Source: CAJXZP01 sp041563475 | GTDB taxonomy: Bacteria > Bacteroidota > Bacteroidia > Flavobacteriales_G > Salibacteraceae | NCBI GenBank assembly: GCA_041563475.1 | Contig: JBFFMY010000012.1 | Location: forward strand, 1-54,387 | DNA: 54,387 bases | Direction: 5' to 3' | The notes under the pieces: generated by a model | Seen by the model: only the letters and a program-made list of their open reading frames with translations | Database searches by the model: none | Told to the model about the DNA's origin: nothing | In this document: positions 1-9,788 of the stretch, piece by piece | Layout: each line of letters begins with the position of its first letter | Numbering within the stretch: position 1 is the stretch's first letter | Program-made: the position numbers and the translations under genes

Positions 1-566
1 GCAGCTATACGTCCCTCTGATATTACCATTGCACCATCATGTAAGGGACTATTCTTGTAAAACAAAGCTGTAATTAATTCCACACTAACCTCTGCATCAA
101 CCAGAGTTCCGGTACCAATTATTTTTTCAATATCCGAGTTTTTGTCAATAACAATAATGGCTCCCGTTTGGTTTTTTGACATTTCTTCAACGGCCACTAA
201 AAGTTTATTTAACACTGGAGAATTTCCTTTTTCTGATTTCTTAAATACAAACCAACCCTTTTCGTTGGTATCAAACACCAAATTATTACTGCCTAACTGG
301 ACTAAAAATTTACGTAACTCGGGTTGAAAAATTATTACGAAGGCAATAGAGCCTACACCAATAAAAGTTCCAATTAAATCAGCAACTAGCTCCATTTGAA
401 GAGCAATAGTTACTTTCCAAAAAATAAGAACAACCAGTAAACCAATTAAAATTCGCATGGCCAGAGTGCCTCGAACCAATGTGTAGAAATAGGAAATGAA
501 AAGTGCTACCAGTACTATATCGAGTACATCTAGCCAACGAAGTGTTATGAAAAGTAAAATATTCAT
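1..566 (-). CDS. cdaA: Diadenylate cyclase CdaA (3'-truncated by window edge)
   Basis: Membrane-anchored enzyme that makes cyclic di-AMP from two ATP. Reading the minus strand from the ATG at 566 gives 188 codons that stay open to base 1, so the C-terminus lies outside the window. The N-terminus starts MNILLFITLRWLDVLDIVLV and holds about three hydrophobic segments (residues 1-80), as in CdaA. A DAC (DisA_N) domain follows, with the diagnostic LHDGAMVI stretch (the DGA motif that contacts ATP) near residue 178. Only the end of the catalytic domain, including the RHR region, is missing. It lies 42 bp downstream of folP on the same strand, a gene pair common in Bacteroidota, and is probably co-transcribed with it. 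Family assignment is firm; activity cannot be judged without the missing end. Confidence 0.93.
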   Translation of the reverse strand, partial: MNILLFITLRWLDVLDIVLVALFISYFYTLVRGTLAMRILIGLLVVLIFWKVTIALQMELVADLIGTFIGVGSIAFVIIFQPELRKFLVQLGSNNLVFDTNEKGWFVFKKSEKGNSPVLNKLLVAVEEMSKNQTGAIIVIDKNSDIEKIIGTGTLVDAEVSVELITALFYKNSPLHDGAMVISEGRIA

Positions 567-608
567 TTTGTTACGCGCAATATTACATTAAAAAGGGCCA
601 TATAATTG

Positions 609-1460
609 CTATTTCAATTTCATACCGTTGTTTATAGCATTCCATATTGTAACGGCTTCTTTGGCTTCTTTTACATCATGAACACGTAAGATATTTGCTC
701 CTTTTACCAATGCAATCGTATGTACAGCAGTAGTTCCGTTAAGAGCTTCTTGTGGGTTGTTTTTCAGTAATTTATAAATCATTGATTTTCTGGAAACTCC
801 CACGAGAATTGGGTGTCCCAAAATGTTGAATTCATCTAAATGAGCAAGTAGTTGGTAGTTTTGTTCCAACGATTTCCCAAATCCAAAACCTGGATCTATA
901 ATAATATCCAATATACCCGCTTGAAGCATTCCGTTAATTTTAATGGAAAGGTCTTTTATTACTTCATCGACCACATTCGAATAGTGAATATTTTCTTGCA
1001 TGTTTTGTGGGTTTCCATTCATGTGCATAGCAACATAAGGAACGCTTAAATTGGCAACTGTTTTCCACATTTCTCTATCTAGATCTCCTCCAGAAATATC
1101 ATTTATCATTACTGCTCCAGCTTCCACTGCTTTTTCTGCAACTTTACTTCTGAATGTGTCAATGGAAATTTTGATTTTTGGAAATTGTAAATGAATTTCT
1201 TTGAGAATTGGAATTATTCTTTCCAATTCCTCTTTTTCAGATATATGGGTGGCTCCGGGGCGGGAAGAATAAGCACCAATATCAATAATATCTGCGCCAT
1301 CCCGCATCATTTTTTTAACATTTTTTAAGGACAAATCTATTGTTGAGTTTTTTCCTCCGTCATAGAAGGAATCAGGGGTAAGGTTCAATATCCCCATCAC
1401 CAATGGACCGTTAATATCTTCTAATTTTCCACCAAAATTTAAGGTGGTTTTTTTACTCAT
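609..1460 (-). CDS. folP: Dihydropteroate synthase
   Basis: Condenses p-aminobenzoate with 6-hydroxymethyl-dihydropterin diphosphate in folate synthesis; cytoplasmic TIM-barrel. Visible motifs are VMGILNLTPDSFYDGG (pterin-site loop 1), DIGAYSSRPGA (loop 2), SIDTFRS, NDISGG, IIDPGFGFGK and the C-terminal GVSRKS and RVHDV segments, in the expected order. I chose the start at 1460 (MSKKTTLNFGG), giving 283 aa, the usual family length. The frame is open further upstream to 1568, but that would overlap the divergent DUF1599 gene. An ATG at 1475 (MQDKLMSKK) is the alternative. It is followed by cdaA on the same strand. Confidence 0.96.
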   Translation of the reverse strand: MSKKTTLNFGGKLEDINGPLVMGILNLTPDSFYDGGKNSTIDLSLKNVKKMMRDGADIIDIGAYSSRPGATHISEKEELERIIPILKEIHLQFPKIKISIDTFRSKVAEKAVEAGAVMINDISGGDLDREMWKTVANLSVPYVAMHMNGNPQNMQENIHYSNVVDEVIKDLSIKINGMLQAGILDIIIDPGFGFGKSLEQNYQLLAHLDEFNILGHPILVGVSRKSMIYKLLKNNPQEALNGTTAVHTIALVKGANILRVHDVKEAKEAVTIWNAINNGMKLK

Positions 1461-1521
1461 TAACTTATCTTGCATGCTTATTTCCGAATCAAATGTGGAC
1501 ACTAAAATTATCAAATTAAGA

Positions 1522-2070
1522 ATGGAACAAACTCTCAAAGAATACGATTTGATTGTTAGTCGTTGCAAAGATATTTTTTCAAAGAAGATGAACGACTATG
1601 GAACGGCATGGCGTGTTTTGCGTCCAAGTTCTATTACGGATCAATTGTATATAAAAGCAAAGCGAATTAGTACTTTAGAAGAAGCGGAAGAATCTAAAAT
1701 TGATGAAGGTGTTGTTCCTGAGTATATTGCTATCGTTAATTATTGCGTAATGGGTTTAGTGCAATTGGAGTTAGGTCCTTCAGATAATGACGATTTAACC
1801 AATCAGGATGTGATTAAATTATATGATAATCATATAAGTGTAGCCCGTTCGTTAATGATTGCAAAAAATTCAGATTATGGGGAGGCTTGGCGAGAAATGC
1901 GCGTAAGTTCTATAACAGATTTGATATTAATGAAAATTCATAGAACCAAACAAATTGAAGATAATAAGGGAGTTACCCTGATTTCTGAAGGAATAGATGC
2001 AAATTATCACGACATGATTAATTATGCCGTTTTCGCTATGATTCAGTTGGGTGAAGCTAAATTAAACTAA
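1522..2070 (+). CDS. DUF1599 (Nmad1-type) protein with duplicated domain
   Basis: A 182-aa cytoplasmic protein made of two copies of the same module. Copy 1 (about residues 10-80) contains KMNDYGTAWRVLRPSSITDQ and copy 2 (about 108-180) contains KNSDYGEAWREMRVSSITDL; each ends in an NYxVxxxxQL helix. This matches DUF1599, also called nucleotide-modification-associated domain 1, whose biochemical role in Bacteroidota is not established. The start was set at 1522 (MEQTLKEYD). The open frame begins at 1444, but those 26 codons run into folP territory and do not look like the family. It is the first gene of a rightward operon with the BT_3928-like protein, tpiA and prmA; the next gene starts 5 bp after its stop. 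Family call good, function unknown. Confidence 0.88.
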   Translation: MEQTLKEYDLIVSRCKDIFSKKMNDYGTAWRVLRPSSITDQLYIKAKRISTLEEAEESKIDEGVVPEYIAIVNYCVMGLVQLELGPSDNDDLTNQDVIKLYDNHISVARSLMIAKNSDYGEAWREMRVSSITDLILMKIHRTKQIEDNKGVTLISEGIDANYHDMINYAVFAMIQLGEAKLN

Positions 2071-2075
2071 TACAT

Positions 2076-3440
2076 ATGACCTTTAATAAAATTACAATTT
2101 CCAGACTTCTTGTAGGGTCTTTATTCATTATCTCCGGTTTAATCAAAGCAAATGACCCTTTAGGTTTTTCGTATAAATTAGAAGAGTATTTTGCGCCTGA
2201 TGTGTTGAATTGGTCCATTTTTATTGGGCTAGAGGTATGGTTGGCAGCATTTATTTCTGTTGGAGAAATAGTTTTAGGAGCGGCCTTAATTGCGGGTGAG
2301 AAATCAAAAATCACATCTTGGGCCTTACTAATAATGATGGTTTTCTTTACTTTCCTTACTGGTTACACGGCTATTGGAAATTGGTTTTTCGAACATTACG
2401 AAAGAGATTTTACGCATTCCATGGAAGGGATTTTTGGATTTGTAGCGCGAGAAATTCATTACTTTAAGGATTGTGGGTGCTTTGGTGATGCCATACCGTT
2501 TACACCTTGGGATTCATTTGTAAAGGATTTGGTTCTGTTTGTTTTTACCATAATTATTTTTAGAGGTAACCACAGAATTAAACCAAATACGCATCAGCAG
2601 GATATAATTTTTTATTCCATTTCTATTGTACTGGTTTCTGCTTTTGCCATTTTAGTCATCAATTGGGTGTTTCCAGTAGTGTTTGTTTTAGTAATGTTTG
2701 GTGCAATGCTACTCGTTAAAAAGTTTCAGGGTTCTAATTCAGGATGGACGATGGGGCTTGCCGCATTTGTGGTTACAGTAGCCTTTCCCATCTACACACT
2801 AACGTATTTGCCTATTAAGGATTTTCGACCGTTTGCCATTGGCCAAAACATATTAGAAAACATGGAACTTCAAGAAGGGCAAGAACCACCTATTTATACG
2901 GTGGATTATACCATGAAAAGCAAAACTACTGGAGAAGAATTGGTAGTATCTGCTGCAGAGTATATGGAACAAGGCGTTTGGGAAAATAAAGATTTAGAGA
3001 TTGTGGCTACTGGAGAACAATATTTATTGAAAGAGGGAGTCGTACCACCCATTCATGATTTTGTTTTAGAATCGATTACGGATGGCGGAGATTATACGTA
3101 TTCCATTTTGGATGAAGAGTATGTGTTTTTGTGGATATCCTATGACTTAGAAAATGGGAATGTTGAGGCACAAGAAAAAATCAATTCGTCTGTTCTTGAT
3201 GCGAATAAAGCTGGGTTACCCATTTATGAGTTGACTGCAACCACATTTGAAGATGCAGAAAACTTTAAACAGCAACATAATTTGGATATTGAAATGTTTA
3301 CGTGTGATGCTACCACCTTAAAAACTATTGTGCGTTCAAACCCAGGTTTAATTGTACTAAAAAAAGGAACAGTTATTGGTAAATATCCTTTTAGAAAGGT
3401 AGGTGCAATAGCCGAAATTAGAAAAGAACTTAATTTTTAA
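2076..3440 (+). CDS. BT_3928 family protein (DoxX/MauE-like membrane domain plus thioredoxin-like domain)
   Basis: A 454-aa inner-membrane protein. Residues 1-150 form a DoxX/MauE-like four-helix membrane unit (SRLLVGSLFIISGLIKANDP, then a conserved DCGCFGD cysteine motif near residue 131). Further hydrophobic segments lie around 165-250. Residues 280-454 are soluble, ending in a thioredoxin-like fold (SILDEEYVFLWISYDLEN, FTCDATTLKTIVRSNPGLIVLKKG). MauE-like proteins take part in periplasmic disulfide chemistry, so a redox role is a reasonable inference. The position between DUF1599 and tpiA is a recurrent Bacteroidota arrangement. It sits 5 bp after the previous stop and 6 bp before tpiA, so it is surely in the same operon. 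Confidence 0.88.
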   Translation: MTFNKITISRLLVGSLFIISGLIKANDPLGFSYKLEEYFAPDVLNWSIFIGLEVWLAAFISVGEIVLGAALIAGEKSKITSWALLIMMVFFTFLTGYTAIGNWFFEHYERDFTHSMEGIFGFVAREIHYFKDCGCFGDAIPFTPWDSFVKDLVLFVFTIIIFRGNHRIKPNTHQQDIIFYSISIVLVSAFAILVINWVFPVVFVLVMFGAMLLVKKFQGSNSGWTMGLAAFVVTVAFPIYTLTYLPIKDFRPFAIGQNILENMELQEGQEPPIYTVDYTMKSKTTGEELVVSAAEYMEQGVWENKDLEIVATGEQYLLKEGVVPPIHDFVLESITDGGDYTYSILDEEYVFLWISYDLENGNVEAQEKINSSVLDANKAGLPIYELTATTFEDAENFKQQHNLDIEMFTCDATTLKTIVRSNPGLIVLKKGTVIGKYPFRKVGAIAEIRKELNF

Positions 3441-3446
3441 AACACC

Positions 3447-4208
3447 ATGAGAAATAAAATTGTTGCTGGAAATTGGAAAATGAATACCACCATTTCCGAG
3501 GGTAAAAAATTGGTTATAGATATTTTATCGGCTATTGAAGATATGAATCTACAAGATAAAAAAGTCGTTTTTGCTTCCCCATTTATCAGTTTATCATCGA
3601 TAGCTAAGTTGGTGAATTACGTTGAAAACGTTTATGTGGGTTCACAAAACATCTCTTCCCATGAATCCGGTGCATATACTGGAGAAATTAGTGCGAACAT
3701 GTTGGCTGCTGCCGGTGTTAAATTTGCTATTGTTGGGCATTCGGAACGAAGGGAATATTTTTCTGAAACAAACCAAGTATTGGCAGAAAAGGTTTCTCAA
3801 TCAATTGATCATCGATTAATTCCAATTTACTGTTGCGGAGAAGTACTTGAGGAAAGAAAAAATGGAAATTTTAAATCGGTGATAAAATCACAAATTGAAG
3901 AAGGTTTGTTTCATCTTACACCCACTGATTTTTCCAGAGTCGTAATTGCGTATGAACCTGTTTGGGCAATAGGTACCGGAGAAACGGCAAGTCCAGATCA
4001 AGCGCAAGAAGTTCATGCGTTTATACGCCAATTGATTTCTGAAAAATACGGAGAAGCCATAGCAGAACTTACCAGCATTTTATATGGAGGCTCAATGAAG
4101 CCCGATAATGCCAAACGACTTATGACAATGCCAGATATTGATGGTGGTTTAGTTGGAGGTGCCTCACTTAATGCTTCTGATTTTGTGAAAATCATTAAAT
4201 CAATGTAA
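3447..4208 (+). CDS. tpiA: Triosephosphate isomerase
   Basis: Interconverts dihydroxyacetone phosphate and glyceraldehyde-3-phosphate in glycolysis and gluconeogenesis; cytosolic TIM-barrel dimer. At 253 aa it has normal length. Catalytic residues are visible: the lysine in AGNWKMN near residue 11, the histidine in IVGHSERRE near 98, and the glutamate in AYEPVWAIGTG near 170. Phosphate-binding YGGS and GGLVGGASL follow near the C-terminus. The ATG lies 6 bp after the upstream stop, and prmA follows after 4 bp. Confidence 0.98.
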   Translation: MRNKIVAGNWKMNTTISEGKKLVIDILSAIEDMNLQDKKVVFASPFISLSSIAKLVNYVENVYVGSQNISSHESGAYTGEISANMLAAAGVKFAIVGHSERREYFSETNQVLAEKVSQSIDHRLIPIYCCGEVLEERKNGNFKSVIKSQIEEGLFHLTPTDFSRVVIAYEPVWAIGTGETASPDQAQEVHAFIRQLISEKYGEAIAELTSILYGGSMKPDNAKRLMTMPDIDGGLVGGASLNASDFVKIIKSM

Positions 4209-4212
4209 CCAT

Positions 4213-5046
4213 ATGAATTACATTGAAGTAAAATTTGAAATTTCTCCTTACGAACCTTGGGCCGACCTTTTAGCTGCAGAATTAGGTGAGATTTCATTTG
4301 AATCATTCGTTGAAGAAAATAATAAATTATTAGCTTATGTTGGGAAAGATTTTTTTGATGAGAATCAAATGAGAAAATGTGAAACCCTGCTCAATCCAAA
4401 GATTCAAATAAGCTATACGTTCAAAGAATTAGAGCAAGAAAATTGGAATGAAAAGTGGGAGTCTAATTTTCAACCGGTAATTGTTGATGATGAAGTATGT
4501 GTACGCGCTACTTTCCATGAACCTCATCCGCAATGTAAATATGAAATTATAATAGATCCTAAAATGTCGTTTGGTACGGGACATCATGCCACCACGCATT
4601 TGGTGTTGTCGTCCATGCGGCATATCGATTTTAAGGGTAAATCTGTTTTGGATATGGGATCCGGTACAGGTGTGTTGGCCATATTTGCTGCTATGAAAGG
4701 GGCAGGTCCTATTTATGCTATTGATATTGACGAATGGTGCAGCATAAACGCGAAAGAAAATGCGGAAAGAAACGGTTTTAGCTCCATTCAAATTTCTCAA
4801 GGGGATAAAGAGCAAATAAAAGGGTTACACGTGGATATTATTTTAGCCAATATTAATCGCAATATTCTTATGGATCAATTCGAAGCATATGTAAAGGCGC
4901 TGAATAATAATGGCGAATTACACATTAGTGGCTTCTATTTATCCGATGTCGATATTTTGGTTAATGAGGCATCAAAATTTGGATTAGTTTATCAAAAAAA
5001 GAACTCTTTAAATGACTGGACAACAATTTTTTTTCTTAAAAAATAA
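4213..5046 (+). CDS. prmA: Ribosomal protein L11 methyltransferase
   Basis: SAM-dependent trimethylation of ribosomal protein L11. The 277-aa protein has the PrmA N-terminal region with WNEKWESNFQPV near residue 78, the family signature FGTGHHATTHLVL near 118, SAM motif I VLDMGSGTGVLAIFAA near 148, and ILANINRNIL (the NPPY-equivalent motif IV) near 215. It is the last short gene in the tpiA operon. The next frame can start either inside its last 12 codons (5012) or one base after its stop (5048). Confidence 0.95.
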   Translation: MNYIEVKFEISPYEPWADLLAAELGEISFESFVEENNKLLAYVGKDFFDENQMRKCETLLNPKIQISYTFKELEQENWNEKWESNFQPVIVDDEVCVRATFHEPHPQCKYEIIIDPKMSFGTGHHATTHLVLSSMRHIDFKGKSVLDMGSGTGVLAIFAAMKGAGPIYAIDIDEWCSINAKENAERNGFSSIQISQGDKEQIKGLHVDIILANINRNILMDQFEAYVKALNNNGELHISGFYLSDVDILVNEASKFGLVYQKKNSLNDWTTIFFLKK

Positions 5047-5047
5047 C

Positions 5048-8000
5048 GTGATAAAACAAATACTATTAATTGTAGGCGTTTTTGTCCTTCAAGTAAATAT
5101 TTATGCTCAAAATGAGGAGAGTAGGGTCTTTTCTCTAGATTCTGAAAAATATATAAAGGAACTCGAATCGTATTTAGATTTTGTGAGTTTTGGAGGAAGA
5201 AATGAATTAATGAAAACAATGGAAAAAACCTGGAATTCAGGTTTTTATTCAGAAGAAAGAAAGAAGCAAATTATTAATGTTACAAACGCTCTGGCGGTTA
5301 ACAAAGTTAAAACTACGACCGTATTTGCAACGTATCTTAAAACCATCATACTTTACCCTGAAACAGAGTCTCCCAAAGATTTCTTTGATGAATGGTTTAT
5401 GGTTTTGGAGGGGTATTGTGAGCCTCCCATGTTAAAGAAGGAGTTATCTAATTATTTAGATTTCTCTGAAGGTTTTTTAGAATCTAAATCATTGTATAAA
5501 ACATCCTCAGGTTCAGTAGATTGGAGGGTTGAAGAATACGAATTCTCGTTTTCATTTTCGGATAATCAAGTGCAATTAGTATTTGGAAACACTGTGTTGA
5601 GTTGTCATGCTAAAGGTTCTTCCATACACATTTTTAATACCTCTGGAGTCTATAATATTGAAACGAACAAATGGGAAGGAAGTGGTGGTAAAGTAACCTT
5701 TCAACGGGCATCTGCGGATCCTAAAAAAGTATGGGTAGATGTTAACCAGTACGCCATTGAAATGCAAAAATCTTCCTATCAGGCGGATTCCGTGATTTAT
5801 CACAACAATATGTTTTTAAAAGAACCTTTGATTGGTCAACTAAATGATAAGGTATTGGCCCGAACCGAGACGAGTAATATTAGTTACCCTAGGTTTCAAT
5901 CGTATAATAACCATATTCCGATGCAAAATTTAGCAGAAGGGGTAGATTATTTAGGCGGTTTTGCCCAAAATGGGGCTAAAATTATAGGAACAGGAACGGT
6001 TGAAGAACCTGCAATAATGAATTTTTATAGAGATGGGAAACCCTTTTTAAAAGCTTCATCCCAGCGTTTTTCGATGAACATTACCAAGTCAGATGAATTA
6101 GAAGAAGAAAATGAGGATAAAAAACAAAACAAGAACCGTATTGTTTCTTCAGATGCACGGGTAGTTATTTATTTAGATGGGGATTCGATTCTCCACCCGG
6201 GATTAAAATTCAATTTCTATACCGATGAACGGTTGGTTAATTTGGTTCGTGTGCGCGGTGAAATGTCAGAAACCCCTTATTCCAATTCCTTTCATAATGT
6301 AGAAATGCGGTTTGAAATATTGAATTGGAAAATGGATTATCCGATTATTGATTTCACCACGTATGATATGAATACGGATAAAGGGGCTGTATTTGAGTCC
6401 GAAGCGTTTTTTAGAGAAGATAAATACGATAACCTTATGATGTCCAGTAGTTGGCATCCACTGGTACGTATGAAACGGTGTGCAACGATTTACGATACCA
6501 ATGTTATCTCCTTACAAGATATTACAGGTTGTCTTAAAATTCCCGTTACGGGAGTGGAACCGATGCTTTTACGTTACAAAGTACTTGGATATTTAGATTA
6601 TAATCAGGACCTGCAGGAGGTTACGCTTTACCCTAAACTTTTTCATCAAGTGAATTCAAAAAGTGAAAAAGAAGATTATGATGTGATCTTGATCTACTCA
6701 GATGGAAATAAATCACCCACCAGGAAAAACGCGACTTTGAATTTAATGAATTATGACTTGACTATCAATGGAGTAAGTAGCGTTATTTTGAGTACCAACC
6801 ATAAAGTGAAAATCTTACCAGATAGTGGAACTATTGTAATGCACCGTAATCGAGATTTTGATTTTAACGGTATTATTACTTCTGGTAAGGTGGATTTTTA
6901 CGGTAACGGATTTAAATTCAATTACAACGATTTCTTTATTGATATGCCAATACTAGATTCAATGCAAATTTGGGCATCAACGGAAGAGCGGGATAAAAAT
7001 GGGTTTTTACTAGAAACACGTGTTCGAACTGTTATTGAAGACTTGAAGGGGGATTTGAAAATTGATCATCCTGAAAATAAATCGGGTAAAGAAGATATTC
7101 CGGAATATCCCATTTTTACCTCCAAAGAAATCTCCTATGCATATTACGATAAAAAGTCAGTTTTTAATGGTATTTACGAACGGGATGATTTCTATTTTGA
7201 AATAGAACCTTTTGAGATTGATTCACTGGATAAATTTACGAACGAAGGAATTTCTTTCGCAGGTACCTTTGTATCGGCTAATATTCTACCCGATATACCG
7301 CAAACCTTGGGGCTTATGCCGGATTATTCTTTAGGCTTTCAATTAACTACTCCGCCTGGCGGATATCCGTTGTACGGAGGTAAAGGGAATTATGAAAATG
7401 AACTAAAATTATCGGATGAAGGTTTAATTGGCAATGGATTTATCACGTATTTAACCTCAACAGCATCCTCTGATGCTTTTTACTTTTTTCCAAAAGAGGT
7501 CAAAGGGATAACCAAAATGGTTGAAATTGAAGAACAAATGGCCAGTGTGGAGTATCCAAATGTTTTAGGCGATACCACTGCGCTCGATTGGATACCATAC
7601 AAGGATGAATATTACATTGAATCCTTACCCAATAAGTCCCCAATTACCATGTTCGGTGGTACTGCCCAACATACGGGTAGGTTGAAATATACCCCAACTT
7701 TATTGACGGGTAGTGGGTCCAGTAAATTTGAAGGGGCGATTTTAGAATCGGATTCAATGGTGTATTCCTTTTTCAAAATACATGCCGACACTTCAAACTT
7801 TGAATTAGGTCGAAAAACCTTTGAAACCATGGATTTTTACTCCGAAAATGTGAAATCCGATATTGACTTTAGGGCACGTACAGGGCAATTTATCTCAAAT
7901 TCGGGAGCAAGTTTAACGAAATTTGATTTAGTGCAATACCAGGCCCTTTTAGATCGATTTACTTGGTTTATGGATAAGGAAGAAATTGAAATTTCCTCCG

Positions 8001-9574
8001 CAGGACAAACGGTAGATCAGGGAGCCAATCAAATGAATGTGGATGGTGCCGAGTTTGTGTCCATTAATCCGAAACAAGATTCCTTACGTTTTAATGCAAA
8101 AACCGCTAAGTATAGTTTGGCGGAAGTAAAATTGGAAGGTTTAGATGTGCAATTTATTAATGTCGCGGACGCTGAAATTATTCCAAATAAAGGGCATGTG
8201 GTTATCCATGAAAATGCAAAAATGGACAGATTGGATTCGTCCATAATAGTTGCAAATCGGGAGTTTAAATACCATAAAATTTACAATGCAAGTACCCAGA
8301 TCAGTGGTCGTTGGGATTACAAATCATTTGGTAAATACGATTATATCGATGAAAACAAGTTGGCCCAAGTAATTGATTTTACGGAGGTTGGAGTAGACAC
8401 ATCTCGCCAAACGTATGCTAATGGAATTATTACAGAAGAAGAAGATTTTTCTTTAAGCCCTATGTATCGCTATAAAGGTAAGGTTAATTTATTCGCAAGT
8501 CACAAAAGTTTAACTTTTAAAGGGCATGGAAAATTGGTGCATGAATGTGAAAACATTCCCCCTGCGTGGTTTAGCTTTAGTGGAGATGTAGATCCAGAGG
8601 AAATAATAATCTCAATTGATGAAAACATTACGAATCTGGATAATAGATCCATGTTTGCATCCTTAATAATGCCGAGAGATTCTAACTTTTTGTATGGTGC
8701 ATTTCTGAATACCTTGGAGCATTCACGGGATGTTCCAGTTAGTTTAGCTACGGGTTATTTGCAATTTGATCCGGGGAGTAGAGAGTATCAGATTTCCAAT
8801 TTGGATAAATTAAATGAACGTTCAAATCCGGGTAATTATGTATCGCTAAATACAAAAACGTGTGTTTTAAAGGGAGAAGGAAAAATGCAATTAACCCAAA
8901 AAACAGGATACGTAAATGTAGAAGCTGTTGGTAATTACGAATATAACAGTATTGACAAAAAATCGGTTTTCAAAGCAGGTATGACAGTGGACTTCTTATT
9001 TGATGACGACCTGTTACAAATGATTATCGATGACGCCATGAAATCGGAGCTTGAAGTATTTGATGCAGAACAGGAATTGTACGAATTGACCTTGCGGGAA
9101 ATATGTGGTAAGGAGATTGCTGACGATTTAATTGGAAAAATGAGTTTGGGTAAAAATGTAAAAATCCCAGATGAATTGAAGAAAACTTTCTTCTTTTCCG
9201 AAATGAGTTTTAATTGGAGTGAAGACAACCAGTCGTATATTTCCAAAGGACCAATAGGAATAAATAACATTGGGAAAACGCCAATTAATATGCGGTTTGA
9301 TGGAGGTATTGAGTTGAAACAAAACCGTGGGGCAACAGATATCACTATCTACTTAGAGATCTCACCAAGTAAATGGTATATATTCAGTTATAGGGCCTCT
9401 TCTGGGTTTATGAAAGTCTATTCTTCCAATACGGAAATGATGACCAAAATTAATGAGATTAAAACAGATAATAAACGAATTAAGGGCGATAAAGATCATA
9501 GACAGTATCAGTATATTGTGGGATCTAAACGTACAAAATCGGATTTTCAATTGGTTTTAGATGAAGCCAAATAA
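5048..9574 (+). CDS. Giant exported protein of unknown function (1508 aa)
   Basis: I do not recognise a named family. A GTG start at 5048, one base after the prmA stop, gives a clean signal peptide: MIKQ, a hydrophobic core, then cleavage near VNIYA-Q. An ATG at 5012 inside prmA would add 12 residues. The mature protein has no transmembrane segment, no lipobox and no T9SS sorting domain at its end. It is rich in short beta-like segments that recur loosely as GxG-xxx-F/Y patterns (GNGFKFNYNDF, GTGTVEEPAIMNFY, TGSGSSKFEGAIL, KGEGKMQL), suggesting a long beta-solenoid or OstA/LptA-like filament. That comparison is speculation. Residues about 1320-1420 look more helical. It probably continues the prmA operon, and the next gene starts 214 bp later from its own promoter. 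Codon use resembles its neighbours. Confidence 0.8.
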   Translation: MIKQILLIVGVFVLQVNIYAQNEESRVFSLDSEKYIKELESYLDFVSFGGRNELMKTMEKTWNSGFYSEERKKQIINVTNALAVNKVKTTTVFATYLKTIILYPETESPKDFFDEWFMVLEGYCEPPMLKKELSNYLDFSEGFLESKSLYKTSSGSVDWRVEEYEFSFSFSDNQVQLVFGNTVLSCHAKGSSIHIFNTSGVYNIETNKWEGSGGKVTFQRASADPKKVWVDVNQYAIEMQKSSYQADSVIYHNNMFLKEPLIGQLNDKVLARTETSNISYPRFQSYNNHIPMQNLAEGVDYLGGFAQNGAKIIGTGTVEEPAIMNFYRDGKPFLKASSQRFSMNITKSDELEEENEDKKQNKNRIVSSDARVVIYLDGDSILHPGLKFNFYTDERLVNLVRVRGEMSETPYSNSFHNVEMRFEILNWKMDYPIIDFTTYDMNTDKGAVFESEAFFREDKYDNLMMSSSWHPLVRMKRCATIYDTNVISLQDITGCLKIPVTGVEPMLLRYKVLGYLDYNQDLQEVTLYPKLFHQVNSKSEKEDYDVILIYSDGNKSPTRKNATLNLMNYDLTINGVSSVILSTNHKVKILPDSGTIVMHRNRDFDFNGIITSGKVDFYGNGFKFNYNDFFIDMPILDSMQIWASTEERDKNGFLLETRVRTVIEDLKGDLKIDHPENKSGKEDIPEYPIFTSKEISYAYYDKKSVFNGIYERDDFYFEIEPFEIDSLDKFTNEGISFAGTFVSANILPDIPQTLGLMPDYSLGFQLTTPPGGYPLYGGKGNYENELKLSDEGLIGNGFITYLTSTASSDAFYFFPKEVKGITKMVEIEEQMASVEYPNVLGDTTALDWIPYKDEYYIESLPNKSPITMFGGTAQHTGRLKYTPTLLTGSGSSKFEGAILESDSMVYSFFKIHADTSNFELGRKTFETMDFYSENVKSDIDFRARTGQFISNSGASLTKFDLVQYQALLDRFTWFMDKEEIEISSAGQTVDQGANQMNVDGAEFVSINPKQDSLRFNAKTAKYSLAEVKLEGLDVQFINVADAEIIPNKGHVVIHENAKMDRLDSSIIVANREFKYHKIYNASTQISGRWDYKSFGKYDYIDENKLAQVIDFTEVGVDTSRQTYANGIITEEEDFSLSPMYRYKGKVNLFASHKSLTFKGHGKLVHECENIPPAWFSFSGDVDPEEIIISIDENITNLDNRSMFASLIMPRDSNFLYGAFLNTLEHSRDVPVSLATGYLQFDPGSREYQISNLDKLNERSNPGNYVSLNTKTCVLKGEGKMQLTQKTGYVNVEAVGNYEYNSIDKKSVFKAGMTVDFLFDDDLLQMIIDDAMKSELEVFDAEQELYELTLREICGKEIADDLIGKMSLGKNVKIPDELKKTFFFSEMSFNWSEDNQSYISKGPIGINNIGKTPINMRFDGGIELKQNRGATDITIYLEISPSKWYIFSYRASSGFMKVYSSNTEMMTKINEIKTDNKRIKGDKDHRQYQYIVGSKRTKSDFQLVLDEAK

Positions 9575-9727
9575 TTAGTAGGATTTCATTTAAGTTTATC
9601 TCAAATAATAACATTTAACCGTCTACTGGTAATTTATGTTTGATTGTACTCAAGTTTTGGGTATCAAAAGAACGTGCGAAAAGAAGTGATACCTTAATAA
9701 GTATGGGTATAATTCCCTTTTAATTAG

Positions 9728-9759
9728 TTGTAAAAACTAAGTGAATTGGCTTACTTTCG
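9728..9759 (+). promoter_or_regulatory. Candidate Bacteroidota promoter for the PorE-like gene
   Basis: TTG at 9728-9730, then 21 bp, then TACTTTCG at 9752-9759, one mismatch from the TAnnTTTG -7 consensus. Transcription would begin near 9766, upstream of the ATG at 9789. This argues against the in-frame GTG at 9741 as the true start. Confidence 0.45.
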
Positions 9760-9788
9760 TTTATACTAACAAATTGACCAATAACGGT

